Origin: Eisenbergiella intestinigallinarum | GTDB lineage: Bacteria; Bacillota; Clostridia; Lachnospirales; Lachnospiraceae | Assembly (NCBI GenBank): GCA_019120115.1 | Contig: DWVS01000017.1 | Coordinates: forward strand, 1 to 13,074 | DNA: 13,074 nt | Reading direction: 5' to 3' | Shown: positions 5,975-12,253 of the stretch, piece after piece | Position numbering within the stretch: the first letter of the stretch is position 1 | Layout: the number at the start of each line of letters is the position of its first letter | Made by a program: the position numbers and the translations under genes | The notes under the pieces: generated by a model | Database searches by the model: none | What the model saw: the letters and a program-made list of their open reading frames with translations, nothing else | Told to the model about the DNA's origin: nothing

Positions 5975-7448
5975 CTTCTTTTCCTCCTCTTATGTGTATC
6001 CGAAGCACCCTTTCGGTAGATTCCGTTACCTTAACCGCACTGCTGATGCGGTGTCCGATCACCCACAGAACGTGGCTGCCGTCCGCCAGCAGCGGCAGAG
6101 CTTCTCTTTCGCCCGCCGGAACCCTTTCCTGGATCAGATATTCCTTCAGGCTCTTCTTCTGCAGCCTGTCGTTGATCGCAAGATAGTCTCCCGGCCTTCT
6201 GGTACGAAGTACCAGAGTCTTTATTCTATCATAATCCAGCCATTTCGTATACGCCTTTTGTTCAATTCCCTGAGATTTTTCCCGGTTCAGAAGGGTGATT
6301 TCCAGCATTCCCATCCCGGGGATTTCCAGCGCGGCGCTTCCTGTTTCGCGGACCTCCTTCAGAAGATCGGTTTCCGTTTCTCCGGCGCATCCGGCGGGCG
6401 CTTTCTCCCCATGTGCGGCGGGCAGTTCTCCGGCAGCGTCCATCCTTCTGTTTATGATGACCTGCCCGAATTCCCGTCTGGCCTCCAGCCCGCCAGGCAG
6501 CGTCAGCATGCGGCCGCTCTGTTTTGTGAAAAGCGCCTGCACATCCAGGATATGGCGCTGTCCGATGTCCCTTCCGCCTTCTGAAAGCTCCTCCATGAGA
6601 GCCTTGAGCATCAGGGTCTGCAGCAGTTCATCGCTGGCAAGAAAGGCCCGCACATCCAGCCCCGCCGCATCATTTTCGTAAAACACCAGACAATCCTGCA
6701 GCCTGGCGCGCGCCTGCCCGTCCATATAGTCCGATACCTGCGCAAGCAGTCCGGCCGCCCGGGCCAGATGAAGCCCCGCTTCCCCGCAGATTTCCTCCTC
6801 CACGTAGGGAATGACCCGGCGGCGGATCCGGTTTCTGGTATAGTCGTCCGACTCATTGGTGGCATCCGTGCGCCAGGAAATGCCGTTTTTCTTCAGCCAT
6901 TCTTCAATCTCCTCCCGCCCGGTATCCAGAAGCGGCCGGATGATGCTTCCCCGCACCGGCCGGATGGAGCCCATTCCCTTCAGCCCCGTTCCCCGGAACA
7001 GATGAAACAGCAGCGTCTCCGCCCGGTCGCTCCGGTTGTGGGCCACAGCGACCCGATCTGCGCCGAATTGCTCCGCGGCCTCCGCAAACGCCTGGTAGCG
7101 CACCTTCCTTCCGGCTTCCTCCAGGGACATATGCCATTCTCCGGCCTTTTTTTTCACGTCCTCTTCCTTCAGAAAAAAAGGGACGTTCCACTCCTTACAC
7201 AGTCCGCGCACATAAGCGGCATCCTCTTCCGCTTCTTCTCTGATGCGGTGATTGACATGGACCGCTGCGATCTGCCAGCCATATTCCTCTCTGAGCCTTA
7301 CAAGGAGCGCAAGAAGGCAGACGGAGTCTGCCCCGCCTGATACGCCTGCGAGGATTCTGCTTCCCTGCCGCGCCATTTTTTCCTTTTCCATATACAGCCG
7401 GACCTTCTCCGGCAGCCGGTCGGTCCGATCCGTTTCTTTTGTATCCAC
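5967..7448 (-). CDS. tilS: tRNA(Ile)-lysidine synthase TilS
   Basis: TilS ligates lysine to C34 of the CAU-anticodon tRNA-Ile using ATP, changing its decoding from AUG to AUA; it is normally essential. The 493-residue protein has the PP-loop SGGADS at 37-42 (in VSGGADSV). The HVNH segment and the RAETLLFHLFRGTG block of the N-terminal ATP-pyrophosphatase domain follow, with the helical substrate-binding region in the middle. The C-terminal TilS domain (RTRRPGDYLAIN to the end) is present. GTG at 7448 is chosen because AAGGAGG lies about 12 nt upstream. An in-frame GTG at 7478 lacks such a site and falls at the foot of a hairpin (7478-7498), so it is less likely. A Met at codon 20 would be a late alternative. 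The 3' end overlaps hpt by 8 bp and contains its ribosome binding site. Confidence 0.95.
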   Translation of the reverse strand: MDTKETDRTDRLPEKVRLYMEKEKMARQGSRILAGVSGGADSVCLLALLVRLREEYGWQIAAVHVNHRIREEAEEDAAYVRGLCKEWNVPFFLKEEDVKKKAGEWHMSLEEAGRKVRYQAFAEAAEQFGADRVAVAHNRSDRAETLLFHLFRGTGLKGMGSIRPVRGSIIRPLLDTGREEIEEWLKKNGISWRTDATNESDDYTRNRIRRRVIPYVEEEICGEAGLHLARAAGLLAQVSDYMDGQARARLQDCLVFYENDAAGLDVRAFLASDELLQTLMLKALMEELSEGGRDIGQRHILDVQALFTKQSGRMLTLPGGLEARREFGQVIINRRMDAAGELPAAHGEKAPAGCAGETETDLLKEVRETGSAALEIPGMGMLEITLLNREKSQGIEQKAYTKWLDYDRIKTLVLRTRRPGDYLAINDRLQKKSLKEYLIQERVPAGEREALPLLADGSHVLWVIGHRISSAVKVTESTERVLRIHIRGGKEDG

Positions 7449-7514
7449 CGCAGTCTGGCGCCTCCTTCCCGCTTTCACCGGGTATAGGCATATCCCGGTC
7501 CGTTTCTGCCCTTC

Positions 7515-7543
7515 ACTATATCCAAATTCCTGCCGGAAGTCAA
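7515..7543 (-). promoter_or_regulatory. Sigma-A-type promoter of tilS-hpt
   Basis: On the minus strand TTGACT (7543-7538) and TATAGT (7520-7515) are exactly 17 bp apart, each matching the consensus at five of six positions. The -35 overlaps the stop codon of the upstream spoIIE-type gene (7542-7540). A start near 7508 would give a leader of about 60 nt to the GTG at 7448, including the hairpin CCGGG/CCCGG at 7478-7498. It lets tilS and hpt be expressed during growth, independent of the sporulation promoter upstream. Confidence 0.7.
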
Positions 7544-8739
7544 ATTCCTTCGCCTTTTTCCCAGATTCCCGCGCAGAGCACCGTCATATCATCCCGGATT
7601 CTTCCGCCCCGCTGCTCGATGGCAAACCGCAGAAGAATGCCCGCCATCTCCGAGGGAGAGATGCCGTTTATTCCGGAAAGCAGGGTTTCCAGCTGTTTCT
7701 CTCCGTCCCCGTTCGGCCAGCCTTCCGTCATGCCGTCCGTCATCATGACGAGATAGTCCCCGTCCGAAACACTCCGTTTTATGGGCTGCGGCTGCGCATC
7801 TCCGCAGGCTCCCAGAGGAAGCGCCGTCCCTGTGATCCTCTCCACCGCGCTCCCGCGCTTGATAAAGCTTGCCGCCGCTCCCGCTTTCAGGAAGGTACAC
7901 TCTCCTTCATACAGATCCAGGCTGCACAGATCCAGCGTGGGCAGGCTTTCCGCGCTTCCCTCTCCGGCCATGGCGCTGTCCATCAGCCTGACCGTCATCT
8001 GCGCGCCAAGCCCTGTCTCCAGCATGCTCTCCGCCATATCCACCACGGATTCGCTGTCCCGGCAGGCGTCGTCACCGGATCCCATGCCGTCCGACAGCGC
8101 CAGCACCAGCTGCGCGTCTCCCGCTTCAAAGAAGGCAAAATTATCTCCCGAAACCGTCTCCGTCTCCTTCACCGCCCTGGCCGTCCCCGTCAGATAAACA
8201 TATTCCGGCTCCTCCTCAAAGAAATAACACACCGGCTCCTCACCGATGAAAAAGGGATTTCTTCGCGCCGAGACAAGCCGCATGTCCAGCAGCACGGAGA
8301 GACAGCCTGCCGCCTCCTCTGCCGTCCGCGCGCCTCTGTTTCGGGAGGGCCTGGCAGACAGCAGAATGGACAGCTCCATGCGCCCGTTCCCTCTCTGTAC
8401 CAGATAAATCTCCCTGGCGTTCAGCCCTTCTCCGGCCAGCCCCCGGACCAGCTGCTTCTGTCTCCGGCTTCCCAGCCGGATAAAACGGACGGATTCCTCT
8501 GCCGCCCGATTCATCATGGCCGCCATTTCCTTCAGATTGCCCGCAAAAAGCTGCCGTTCCTTCGCCAGACTTTTCCGCAGAAAAAGGACGGTCCTCTCCT
8601 GCTCCTCTTCCTCGTCCCTGTCCTCCGCAAAAATCTGCGCCAGATTCTGAAACGTGTCCGCGCATACCCTGATTTTTCTCCTGCCATATTCCAGAAGATA
8701 AGCGGACTGTACCGTGTTGTCCGATTCTCTGTTTTTCAT
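7540..8739 (-). CDS. spoIIE: SpoIIE-type PP2C serine phosphatase, short form without membrane region
   Basis: SpoIIE dephosphorylates the anti-anti-sigma factor SpoIIAA to activate sigma-F in the forespore. This 399-residue form carries the PP2C fold with likely metal ligands in SGDN (D199), LSDGMGSG (D217), MTDG (D335) and RDDMT (D383/D384). The block LPTLDLCSLDLYEGE (266-280) and FIKRG (292-296) closely resemble B. subtilis SpoIIE. A charged helical segment (about 40-90) corresponds to the regulatory linker before the phosphatase domain. B. subtilis SpoIIE is about 830 residues with some ten N-terminal membrane helices; here no membrane segment exists and the upstream space is too short to encode one. 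The start is uncertain. In-frame ATGs at 8838 and 8817 lie within the promoter, so ATG at 8739, with a weak ribosome site, is used. It sits between divIC and tilS, the usual spoIIE position. Confidence 0.85.
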   Translation of the reverse strand: MKNRESDNTVQSAYLLEYGRRKIRVCADTFQNLAQIFAEDRDEEEEQERTVLFLRKSLAKERQLFAGNLKEMAAMMNRAAEESVRFIRLGSRRQKQLVRGLAGEGLNAREIYLVQRGNGRMELSILLSARPSRNRGARTAEEAAGCLSVLLDMRLVSARRNPFFIGEEPVCYFFEEEPEYVYLTGTARAVKETETVSGDNFAFFEAGDAQLVLALSDGMGSGDDACRDSESVVDMAESMLETGLGAQMTVRLMDSAMAGEGSAESLPTLDLCSLDLYEGECTFLKAGAAASFIKRGSAVERITGTALPLGACGDAQPQPIKRSVSDGDYLVMMTDGMTEGWPNGDGEKQLETLLSGINGISPSEMAGILLRFAIEQRGGRIRDDMTVLCAGIWEKGEGI

Positions 8740-8815
8740 CTGCCTGCCGCCTTTCCCGCTGCTGTCCTTTCCCGGAGGCAGCGCATATGATGTCCTTCCA
8801 TCCCGTTTACGCTTC

Positions 8816-8849
8816 ATTATATTCCCTTTCGGGTGCATGATTTGTCAAA
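8816..8849 (-). promoter_or_regulatory. Spo0A/sigma-A-type promoter of spoIIE (21-bp spacer, 0A box over the -35)
   Basis: On the minus strand a perfect TTGACA (8848-8843) and a perfect TATAAT (8821-8816) are separated by 21 bp rather than the usual 17. The plus strand reads ATTTGTCAAA at 8840-8849, matching the Spo0A box pattern WTTTGTCRAA and overlapping the -35. B. subtilis spoIIE is known to be transcribed by sigma-A with activation by Spo0A-P from a promoter with an abnormally long spacer. Promoters of this kind need the activator. Predicted start is near 8809. Confidence 0.75.
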
Positions 8850-8867
8850 GCGCGGGCGTCTTTCTTT

Positions 8868-8996
8868 TCATCCGTCCAAGGATTTCTCCATTTTCCGGCG
8901 GCATTCGGCACAAGGTACGTTTTCCGGCAAACGGCTGCGCGTGCAAACACGACAGCCGCTTGCCGGGTGTATCGCGCAAAAAAGGAACCGGAGCAT
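8868..8996 (-). CDS. Possible 42-residue Cys4 peptide (uncertain)
   Basis: Between divIC and spoIIE, an open frame from ATG 8996 to a TGA at 8870 encodes 42 residues. It contains CRVC and CAEC in a C-x2-C-x11-C-x2-C pattern, as in small zinc ribbons. Against it, the start lies inside the divIC terminator hairpin, no good ribosome site is seen, and no promoter for it is visible. The frame also stays open upstream within divIC in another phase. It may be chance or a remnant. No function can be assigned. Confidence 0.18.
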   Translation of the reverse strand: MLRFLFCAIHPASGCRVCTRSRLPENVPCAECRRKMEKSLDG

Positions 8997-9012
8997 CACG
9001 CATTCCGATTCC
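8978..9012 (-). terminator. Rho-independent terminator after divIC
   Basis: On the minus strand GGAATCGGA (9012-9004) pairs with TCCGGTTCC (8992-8984), with one mismatch and an 11-nt loop, followed by six T at 8983-8978. It starts 3 nt after the divIC stop codon. It isolates spoIIE from the yabP-yabQ-divIC transcript. Confidence 0.85.
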
Positions 9013-9015
9013 TTC

Positions 9016-9324
9016 CTATTCTTCAGGCTTGTAAATAATCTCGCCCTCATTAACCAGACCCAGCTTTTCCTTCGCCACCTCTTCGACGTATTTCTTGGTC
9101 TGCGTATATTTTCTGTATTCTTCAATCTGTTCCGAGCGTTCTTCCTCCGCGTCGATCTGTTCCTGCAGCGCCTGCTCTCTCTCGAGATACGATTCCTTCT
9201 TCTGGCGCAGCCCAACGCTGTTGATCGAGACCACCACAAGAAGCATCAGCACCACGATCGTTACCAGGAACATGCCCAGCCGGTTCTGGCGCTTTTTGCG
9301 GAACACCACTTTCCTTTTGATCAC
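9016..9324 (-). CDS. divIC: Septum formation initiator DivIC/FtsB family
   Basis: A 102-residue single-pass membrane protein of the divisome. DivIC works with FtsL and DivIB at the septum to activate septal peptidoglycan synthesis. It has a basic cytoplasmic N-terminus (RKKRQNR), one membrane helix at about 17-36, and an extracytoplasmic coiled coil at about 40-72 rich in E, Q and L. The conserved end is KKYVEEVAKEKLGLVNEGEI (77-96). Length is typical. The start is GTG at 9324, overlapping the yabQ stop as GTGA, with GAGGTG 6 nt upstream, so translation is likely coupled to yabQ. A separate sigma-A-type promoter inside yabQ (9361-9389) would allow expression during vegetative growth. A terminator follows directly. 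Confidence 0.93.
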   Translation of the reverse strand: MIKRKVVFRKKRQNRLGMFLVTIVVLMLLVVVSINSVGLRQKKESYLEREQALQEQIDAEEERSEQIEEYRKYTQTKKYVEEVAKEKLGLVNEGEIIYKPEE

Positions 9325-9866
9325 TGGTCACACCTCTTCTTTTTCCAGCCTGTGACTTTTATTTTAAGCCCTTTCTTCCATGCCGTCAACCGGGAATTTA
9401 CCTGGTTTTTTACCAGATTTTTCATCTTTCTTTTCCTTACCCGCAGTTCCACGGCCGCCCTGCGCGCTGCTCTTCCCGCCAGTTTGCGGCTCCATCGCAG
9501 CATGGCCCGAAAGGGAGCCGTCAGCTTCCAGAGCATTTTCCCCAGAAAACGGAGTATCCCGTTAACCGCTCCGGAAACCAGCCTGACGAAACCGGCGCTC
9601 AGCGTTTTTTTATATAGAAGCATTCCTGCTCCCGCGCCGATCACCGCGAACCAGCGGAACATGCCGTTATTTTCATAATAGAGGAGATAAAAAATGCCTC
9701 CCGTCGCCATCACCCAGAAAACCAGATCCTCCAGAGAAATCCAGAAAATCCCGTGGGGTATGATCCTTCTCAGGATCCTGAAGAGGTCATAGCAGAAGGT
9801 AATAAATGCACCAAGGAGAAAGGAATGCAGCATGAACCATCCTTCCCCCGCGATCTGGCTGCTCAT
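9321..9866 (-). CDS. yabQ: Spore cortex biosynthesis protein YabQ
   Basis: An 181-residue integral membrane protein. YabQ homologues localise to the forespore outer membrane under mother-cell control and are needed for spore cortex formation; the biochemical role is unknown. The N-terminal half contains the family-like stretch GAFITFCYDLFRILRR (19-34). Hydrophobic segments lie at about 8-28, 41-64 and 70-86, with a weaker one near 90-110. The C-terminal third is strongly basic with many K and R, as in clostridial YabQ. ATG at 9866 is preferred, since GAGG lies 5 nt upstream; an in-frame GTG at 9872 is possible. The gene ends in a 4-bp overlap with divIC and lies 30 bp after yabP. Its last codons carry a promoter for divIC. 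Confidence 0.9.
   Translation of the reverse strand: MSSQIAGEGWFMLHSFLLGAFITFCYDLFRILRRIIPHGIFWISLEDLVFWVMATGGIFYLLYYENNGMFRWFAVIGAGAGMLLYKKTLSAGFVRLVSGAVNGILRFLGKMLWKLTAPFRAMLRWSRKLAGRAARRAAVELRVRKRKMKNLVKNQVNSRLTAWKKGLKIKVTGWKKKRCDQ
9361..9389 (-). promoter_or_regulatory. Sigma-A-type promoter for divIC inside yabQ
   Basis: On the minus strand TTGACG (9389-9384) and TAAAAT (9366-9361) have exactly 17 bp between them, each with five of six consensus matches. A start near 9354 gives a leader of about 30 nt to the divIC GTG at 9324. This would provide vegetative expression of a cell-division gene that otherwise follows sporulation genes. Confidence 0.6.
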
Positions 9867-9896
9867 ACCCACCTCGTTTCCGCGCGGATGTCCGCA

Positions 9897-10187
9897 CTAT
9901 TTGAAGAGCCGGGCAAACAGCGATTCTCCCTTTGCGCCGTACCCCGCGCTTTCCGAATAGGTCAGGCTGTCTATTTTGCCGTCCACGTCCACTTCTCCCT
10001 TGTCCAGCATCAGGCGGCTCACGTGCAGATCGTTTCCCTTGATCATGAGCATGCCCTGCTCCGTTTCCAGCAGCACCTCGGCAACGTCGAAGGACAGCAC
10101 GTCGCAGACCCCGGTGATGTTGCACACATTCCGGTCCGTCATGATGATTTTATGCGTCCTCATCCTGCCCGCGTTCAGATCTTCCAT
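9897..10187 (-). CDS. yabP: Sporulation protein YabP
   Basis: A 96-residue protein of the YabP/YqfC family. YabP is made in the mother cell during sporulation and works in spore formation with YabQ; its molecular role is not known. The body is beta-rich, with the family-like stretches RNVCNITGVCDVLSFD and LMIKGNDLHVSRL followed by a glycine-bearing turn (DVDGKIDSL). Length is near the usual 90-100. There is no signal peptide or membrane helix. ATG at 10187 has GAGGAG 8 nt upstream, while an in-frame GTG at 10196 is too close to that site. It is the first gene of yabP-yabQ-divIC and is preceded by a sigma-E-like promoter. In many relatives yabP follows an S4-domain gene and hup; here the upstream gene is instead an MFS transporter. 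Confidence 0.92.
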   Translation of the reverse strand: MEDLNAGRMRTHKIIMTDRNVCNITGVCDVLSFDVAEVLLETEQGMLMIKGNDLHVSRLMLDKGEVDVDGKIDSLTYSESAGYGAKGESLFARLFK

Positions 10188-10218
10188 CGCTCCCACTCCT
10201 CACATTTTTTCTTTTAGA

Positions 10219-10248
10219 AATATATGTGGGGGAATGAGAAAATATGAA
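10219..10248 (-). promoter_or_regulatory. Sigma-E-like promoter of yabP-yabQ
   Basis: On the minus strand TTCATATT (10248-10241) and CATATATT (10226-10219) are separated by 14 bp. This resembles the sigma-E pattern, an ATATT-type -35 and a CATA-type -10 with 14-15 bp spacing. A start near 10211 leaves a short leader with GAGGAG ahead of ATG 10187. In B. subtilis yabP and yabQ belong to the sigma-E regulon, so motif and gene identity agree. Confidence 0.65.
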
Positions 10249-10282
10249 CATGGCTTCCGCGGCGGCAGATTTTCTCAGGCTT

Positions 10283-11596
10283 TCAGCCCCTTCTTTTTTC
10301 CTGATTCTCATCTTCCAGTCCCCGGATGCCGGGGTTTCTGCTCACAAGAATACAGACGACAATACCCGCCGCTCCTGCGAGCAGGAACATCAGTCCCATG
10401 CCCGCGCCATCTCCATATCCCACCAACCTGACTAGTATCTCGGGAACAGCTTCTGCATCCCGCATGTATGGCTCAAATATGTAATCTGCCAGCGCTGCTC
10501 CCGCCAGGCATCCCAACGGCGTCAGGCCCGACGTGATCATTCCCTGCAGGGAAAAAATCCGTCCCTGCATGGAGACCGGCACCCTTTCTCTCAGAAGAAC
10601 TGTCTGGTATGTCTGATAGACCGGCGATCCGAAACAGCCGATGAACACAACGATGCACCACCATGCCAGGCTTCTTCCCATCCCGAAAAGCAGAATACCG
10701 GAAAGGCACATCACGCTTCCTCCGAACATGATCCGCAGCTTCCCCGCCGGCTGCTTCGCCAGGGACATCCACAGACTCGCGCAGAGTCCTCCCGCCGCCG
10801 CGACAGAGGAAACGATCCCCACAACGGCCTCATTGTTTCCCGTTCTCGCGAGCAGAAGCGGAGAATACATGCTGTCGAAGGAAATGGCCCCCAGGAATTC
10901 CAGAACGCTGTACATGACCAGAAGAAGCAGAATGCTTTTCTGTCCTCTTAAATAACTGGCCGCTGTTTTTATGCTATTTCCCAGCCCGTCAGAGCCTGTT
11001 CCCGCTCCTTCCCCCGCGCAGTCCGGTATTCGTATGAAAAGAAGCAGTATGAAAAAGGCAAATGCAAAGGTCGCAAGATCCGCCGCAAGCACCAGCTGCA
11101 GCCCGCCGAAGCCCAGCAGCGCCGCCGCAAGAATCGGACTCAGCATACCTGATACCGCTCCCAGAGCCGACTGAAGCCCTCCCGCCTTCGCATAGTCCTC
11201 CTTTTCCAGAAGAAGGGTAACTGAAACCTGAAAAGCAGGCCCCTGAAAGGCGTTCATCAGCCCGTTTATTCCGTTAACGACACACAGGACCCACAGCGCC
11301 AGAACCTGAAAGGAGGCGCACATCAGAAGGATAAGGGAACCCGCCGCTGCCGCCACGTCGCAGACCAGCATGATCTTTTTCTTATTCATATGATCTGCAG
11401 CAGCGCCGCCAAACAGACTGACAATCAGATACGGCAGGGTGCTGCAGACTGCCAGAAGGGATGAGGCCATCACCTGACCGGTGCTGCTGTAAGCCCATAT
11501 GACGACCGCAAGCCCCGTCATCGCCGATCCCATCTGCGAAACGGTCTGGCTGACCAGAAAAAGCAGAAACTTTTTATGGCTCCGGTAAAATCCCAT
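10283..11596 (-). CDS. MFS efflux transporter (MefA/EntS-like, 12 TM)
   Basis: A 437-residue polytopic membrane protein of the major facilitator superfamily, likely a proton-driven drug or metabolite exporter. About twelve hydrophobic segments can be seen. The MFS motif A lies between TM2 and TM3 (FGGAAADHMNKKKIML, 62-77). A central cytoplasmic loop (DCAGEGAGTGSDGLG) divides the two halves. TM1 begins near residue 9, as in macrolide-efflux and enterobactin-exporter relatives. The substrate cannot be deduced. ATG at 11596 lies 1 nt after the tag stop codon, so translation is probably coupled; an in-frame TTG at 11608 overlapping tag is the alternative. It is the last gene of the WYL regulator-tag-MFS run. 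No terminator with a T run follows, so some read-through into yabP is possible. Confidence 0.9.
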   Translation of the reverse strand: MGFYRSHKKFLLFLVSQTVSQMGSAMTGLAVVIWAYSSTGQVMASSLLAVCSTLPYLIVSLFGGAAADHMNKKKIMLVCDVAAAAGSLILLMCASFQVLALWVLCVVNGINGLMNAFQGPAFQVSVTLLLEKEDYAKAGGLQSALGAVSGMLSPILAAALLGFGGLQLVLAADLATFAFAFFILLLFIRIPDCAGEGAGTGSDGLGNSIKTAASYLRGQKSILLLLVMYSVLEFLGAISFDSMYSPLLLARTGNNEAVVGIVSSVAAAGGLCASLWMSLAKQPAGKLRIMFGGSVMCLSGILLFGMGRSLAWWCIVVFIGCFGSPVYQTYQTVLLRERVPVSMQGRIFSLQGMITSGLTPLGCLAGAALADYIFEPYMRDAEAVPEILVRLVGYGDGAGMGLMFLLAGAAGIVVCILVSRNPGIRGLEDENQEKRRG

Positions 11597-11597
11597 A

Positions 11598-12188
11598 TCA
11601 GTCTTCAATGTATTTCACCCGGCTTTCTCTCAGAAGCTTTTCATATTTGAAGCAACCCGGCTCATGGTCGTTTATGATTCCGCATGCCTGAAGATGCGAA
11701 TACACGGTGACGGAGCCCAGATATTTGAAACCTCTTTTTTTCATATCCAGGCTCAGCCTGTCCGACAGCGCGTTTTTCGCCTCTCCTTCTCCCAGCTGAT
11801 GCTTTCTGTAAACAAAGGTCTGGTCATCCGAAAAGGACCAGATATACCCGTCAAAGCTGCCCCATTCGTCGATGACCTTCAAAAAGCACTTCGCATTATT
11901 GATAATCGCTTCAATCTTCCTTTTCGACCGGATCATGCCCTCAGTATTCAGGATGCGCTCCACATCCGCATCCCCATACAGCGCGATCTTCCGAAAATCA
12001 AAGCCGTCAAAGCATTGCCTGAAAATTTCTCTTTTCTTCAGCATCATCGTCCAGTTCAGCCCGCACTGCATCGCTTCCATCAGCAGATACTCAAAATGCT
12101 TTCCATCGTCATGAAGCGGATTTCCCCATTCCTCATCGTGATATTTCTGGACGATTCCACCGTCAAGACACCATTTGCAACGTTCCAT
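11598..12188 (-). CDS. tag: DNA-3-methyladenine glycosylase I
   Basis: A 196-residue base-excision repair enzyme that removes 3-methyladenine from alkylated DNA, leaving an abasic site. It begins MERCKWC, and the four residues that bind zinc in E. coli Tag are at the same positions: C4, H17 (KYHDEEW), H175 and C179 (NDHEPGC). The catalytic-pocket glutamate E38 and adjacent CGLNW (42-46) are also conserved, as is the end block VYSHLQACGIINDH. Length equals the family norm. ATG at 12188 is chosen because GAGGAGG lies 8 nt upstream and the start then matches Tag exactly; an upstream in-frame ATG at 12218 would add ten unrelated residues. It follows the WYL regulator by 65 bp and is 1 nt from the MFS gene, suggesting one operon. 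Confidence 0.97.
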   Translation of the reverse strand: MERCKWCLDGGIVQKYHDEEWGNPLHDDGKHFEYLLMEAMQCGLNWTMMLKKREIFRQCFDGFDFRKIALYGDADVERILNTEGMIRSKRKIEAIINNAKCFLKVIDEWGSFDGYIWSFSDDQTFVYRKHQLGEGEAKNALSDRLSLDMKKRGFKYLGSVTVYSHLQACGIINDHEPGCFKYEKLLRESRVKYIED

Positions 12189-12253
12189 TCGCAGCTCCTC
12201 CTCTCTTTGCGGCAGCATTCCTTTTCGTCCATCATACCTCAGGGCCGCGACAA

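Noticed and set aside
7252..8790. 512-codon plus-strand frame across tilS and spoIIE
   Set aside because: It spans two real genes and their intergenic promoter on the other strand, and its peptide shows no family motif.
8740..8838. ATG at 8838 or 8817 as start of spoIIE
   Set aside because: Both lie within the 21-bp-spaced promoter, upstream of the predicted transcript start near 8809. The 8817 ATG has a passable AAAGGG, so it remains possible if transcription comes from further upstream.
9402..9421. Stem CTGGT/ACCAG followed by T on the plus strand, terminator-like
   Set aside because: It lies within the yabQ coding sequence, is only 5 bp, and no plus-strand gene would use it.
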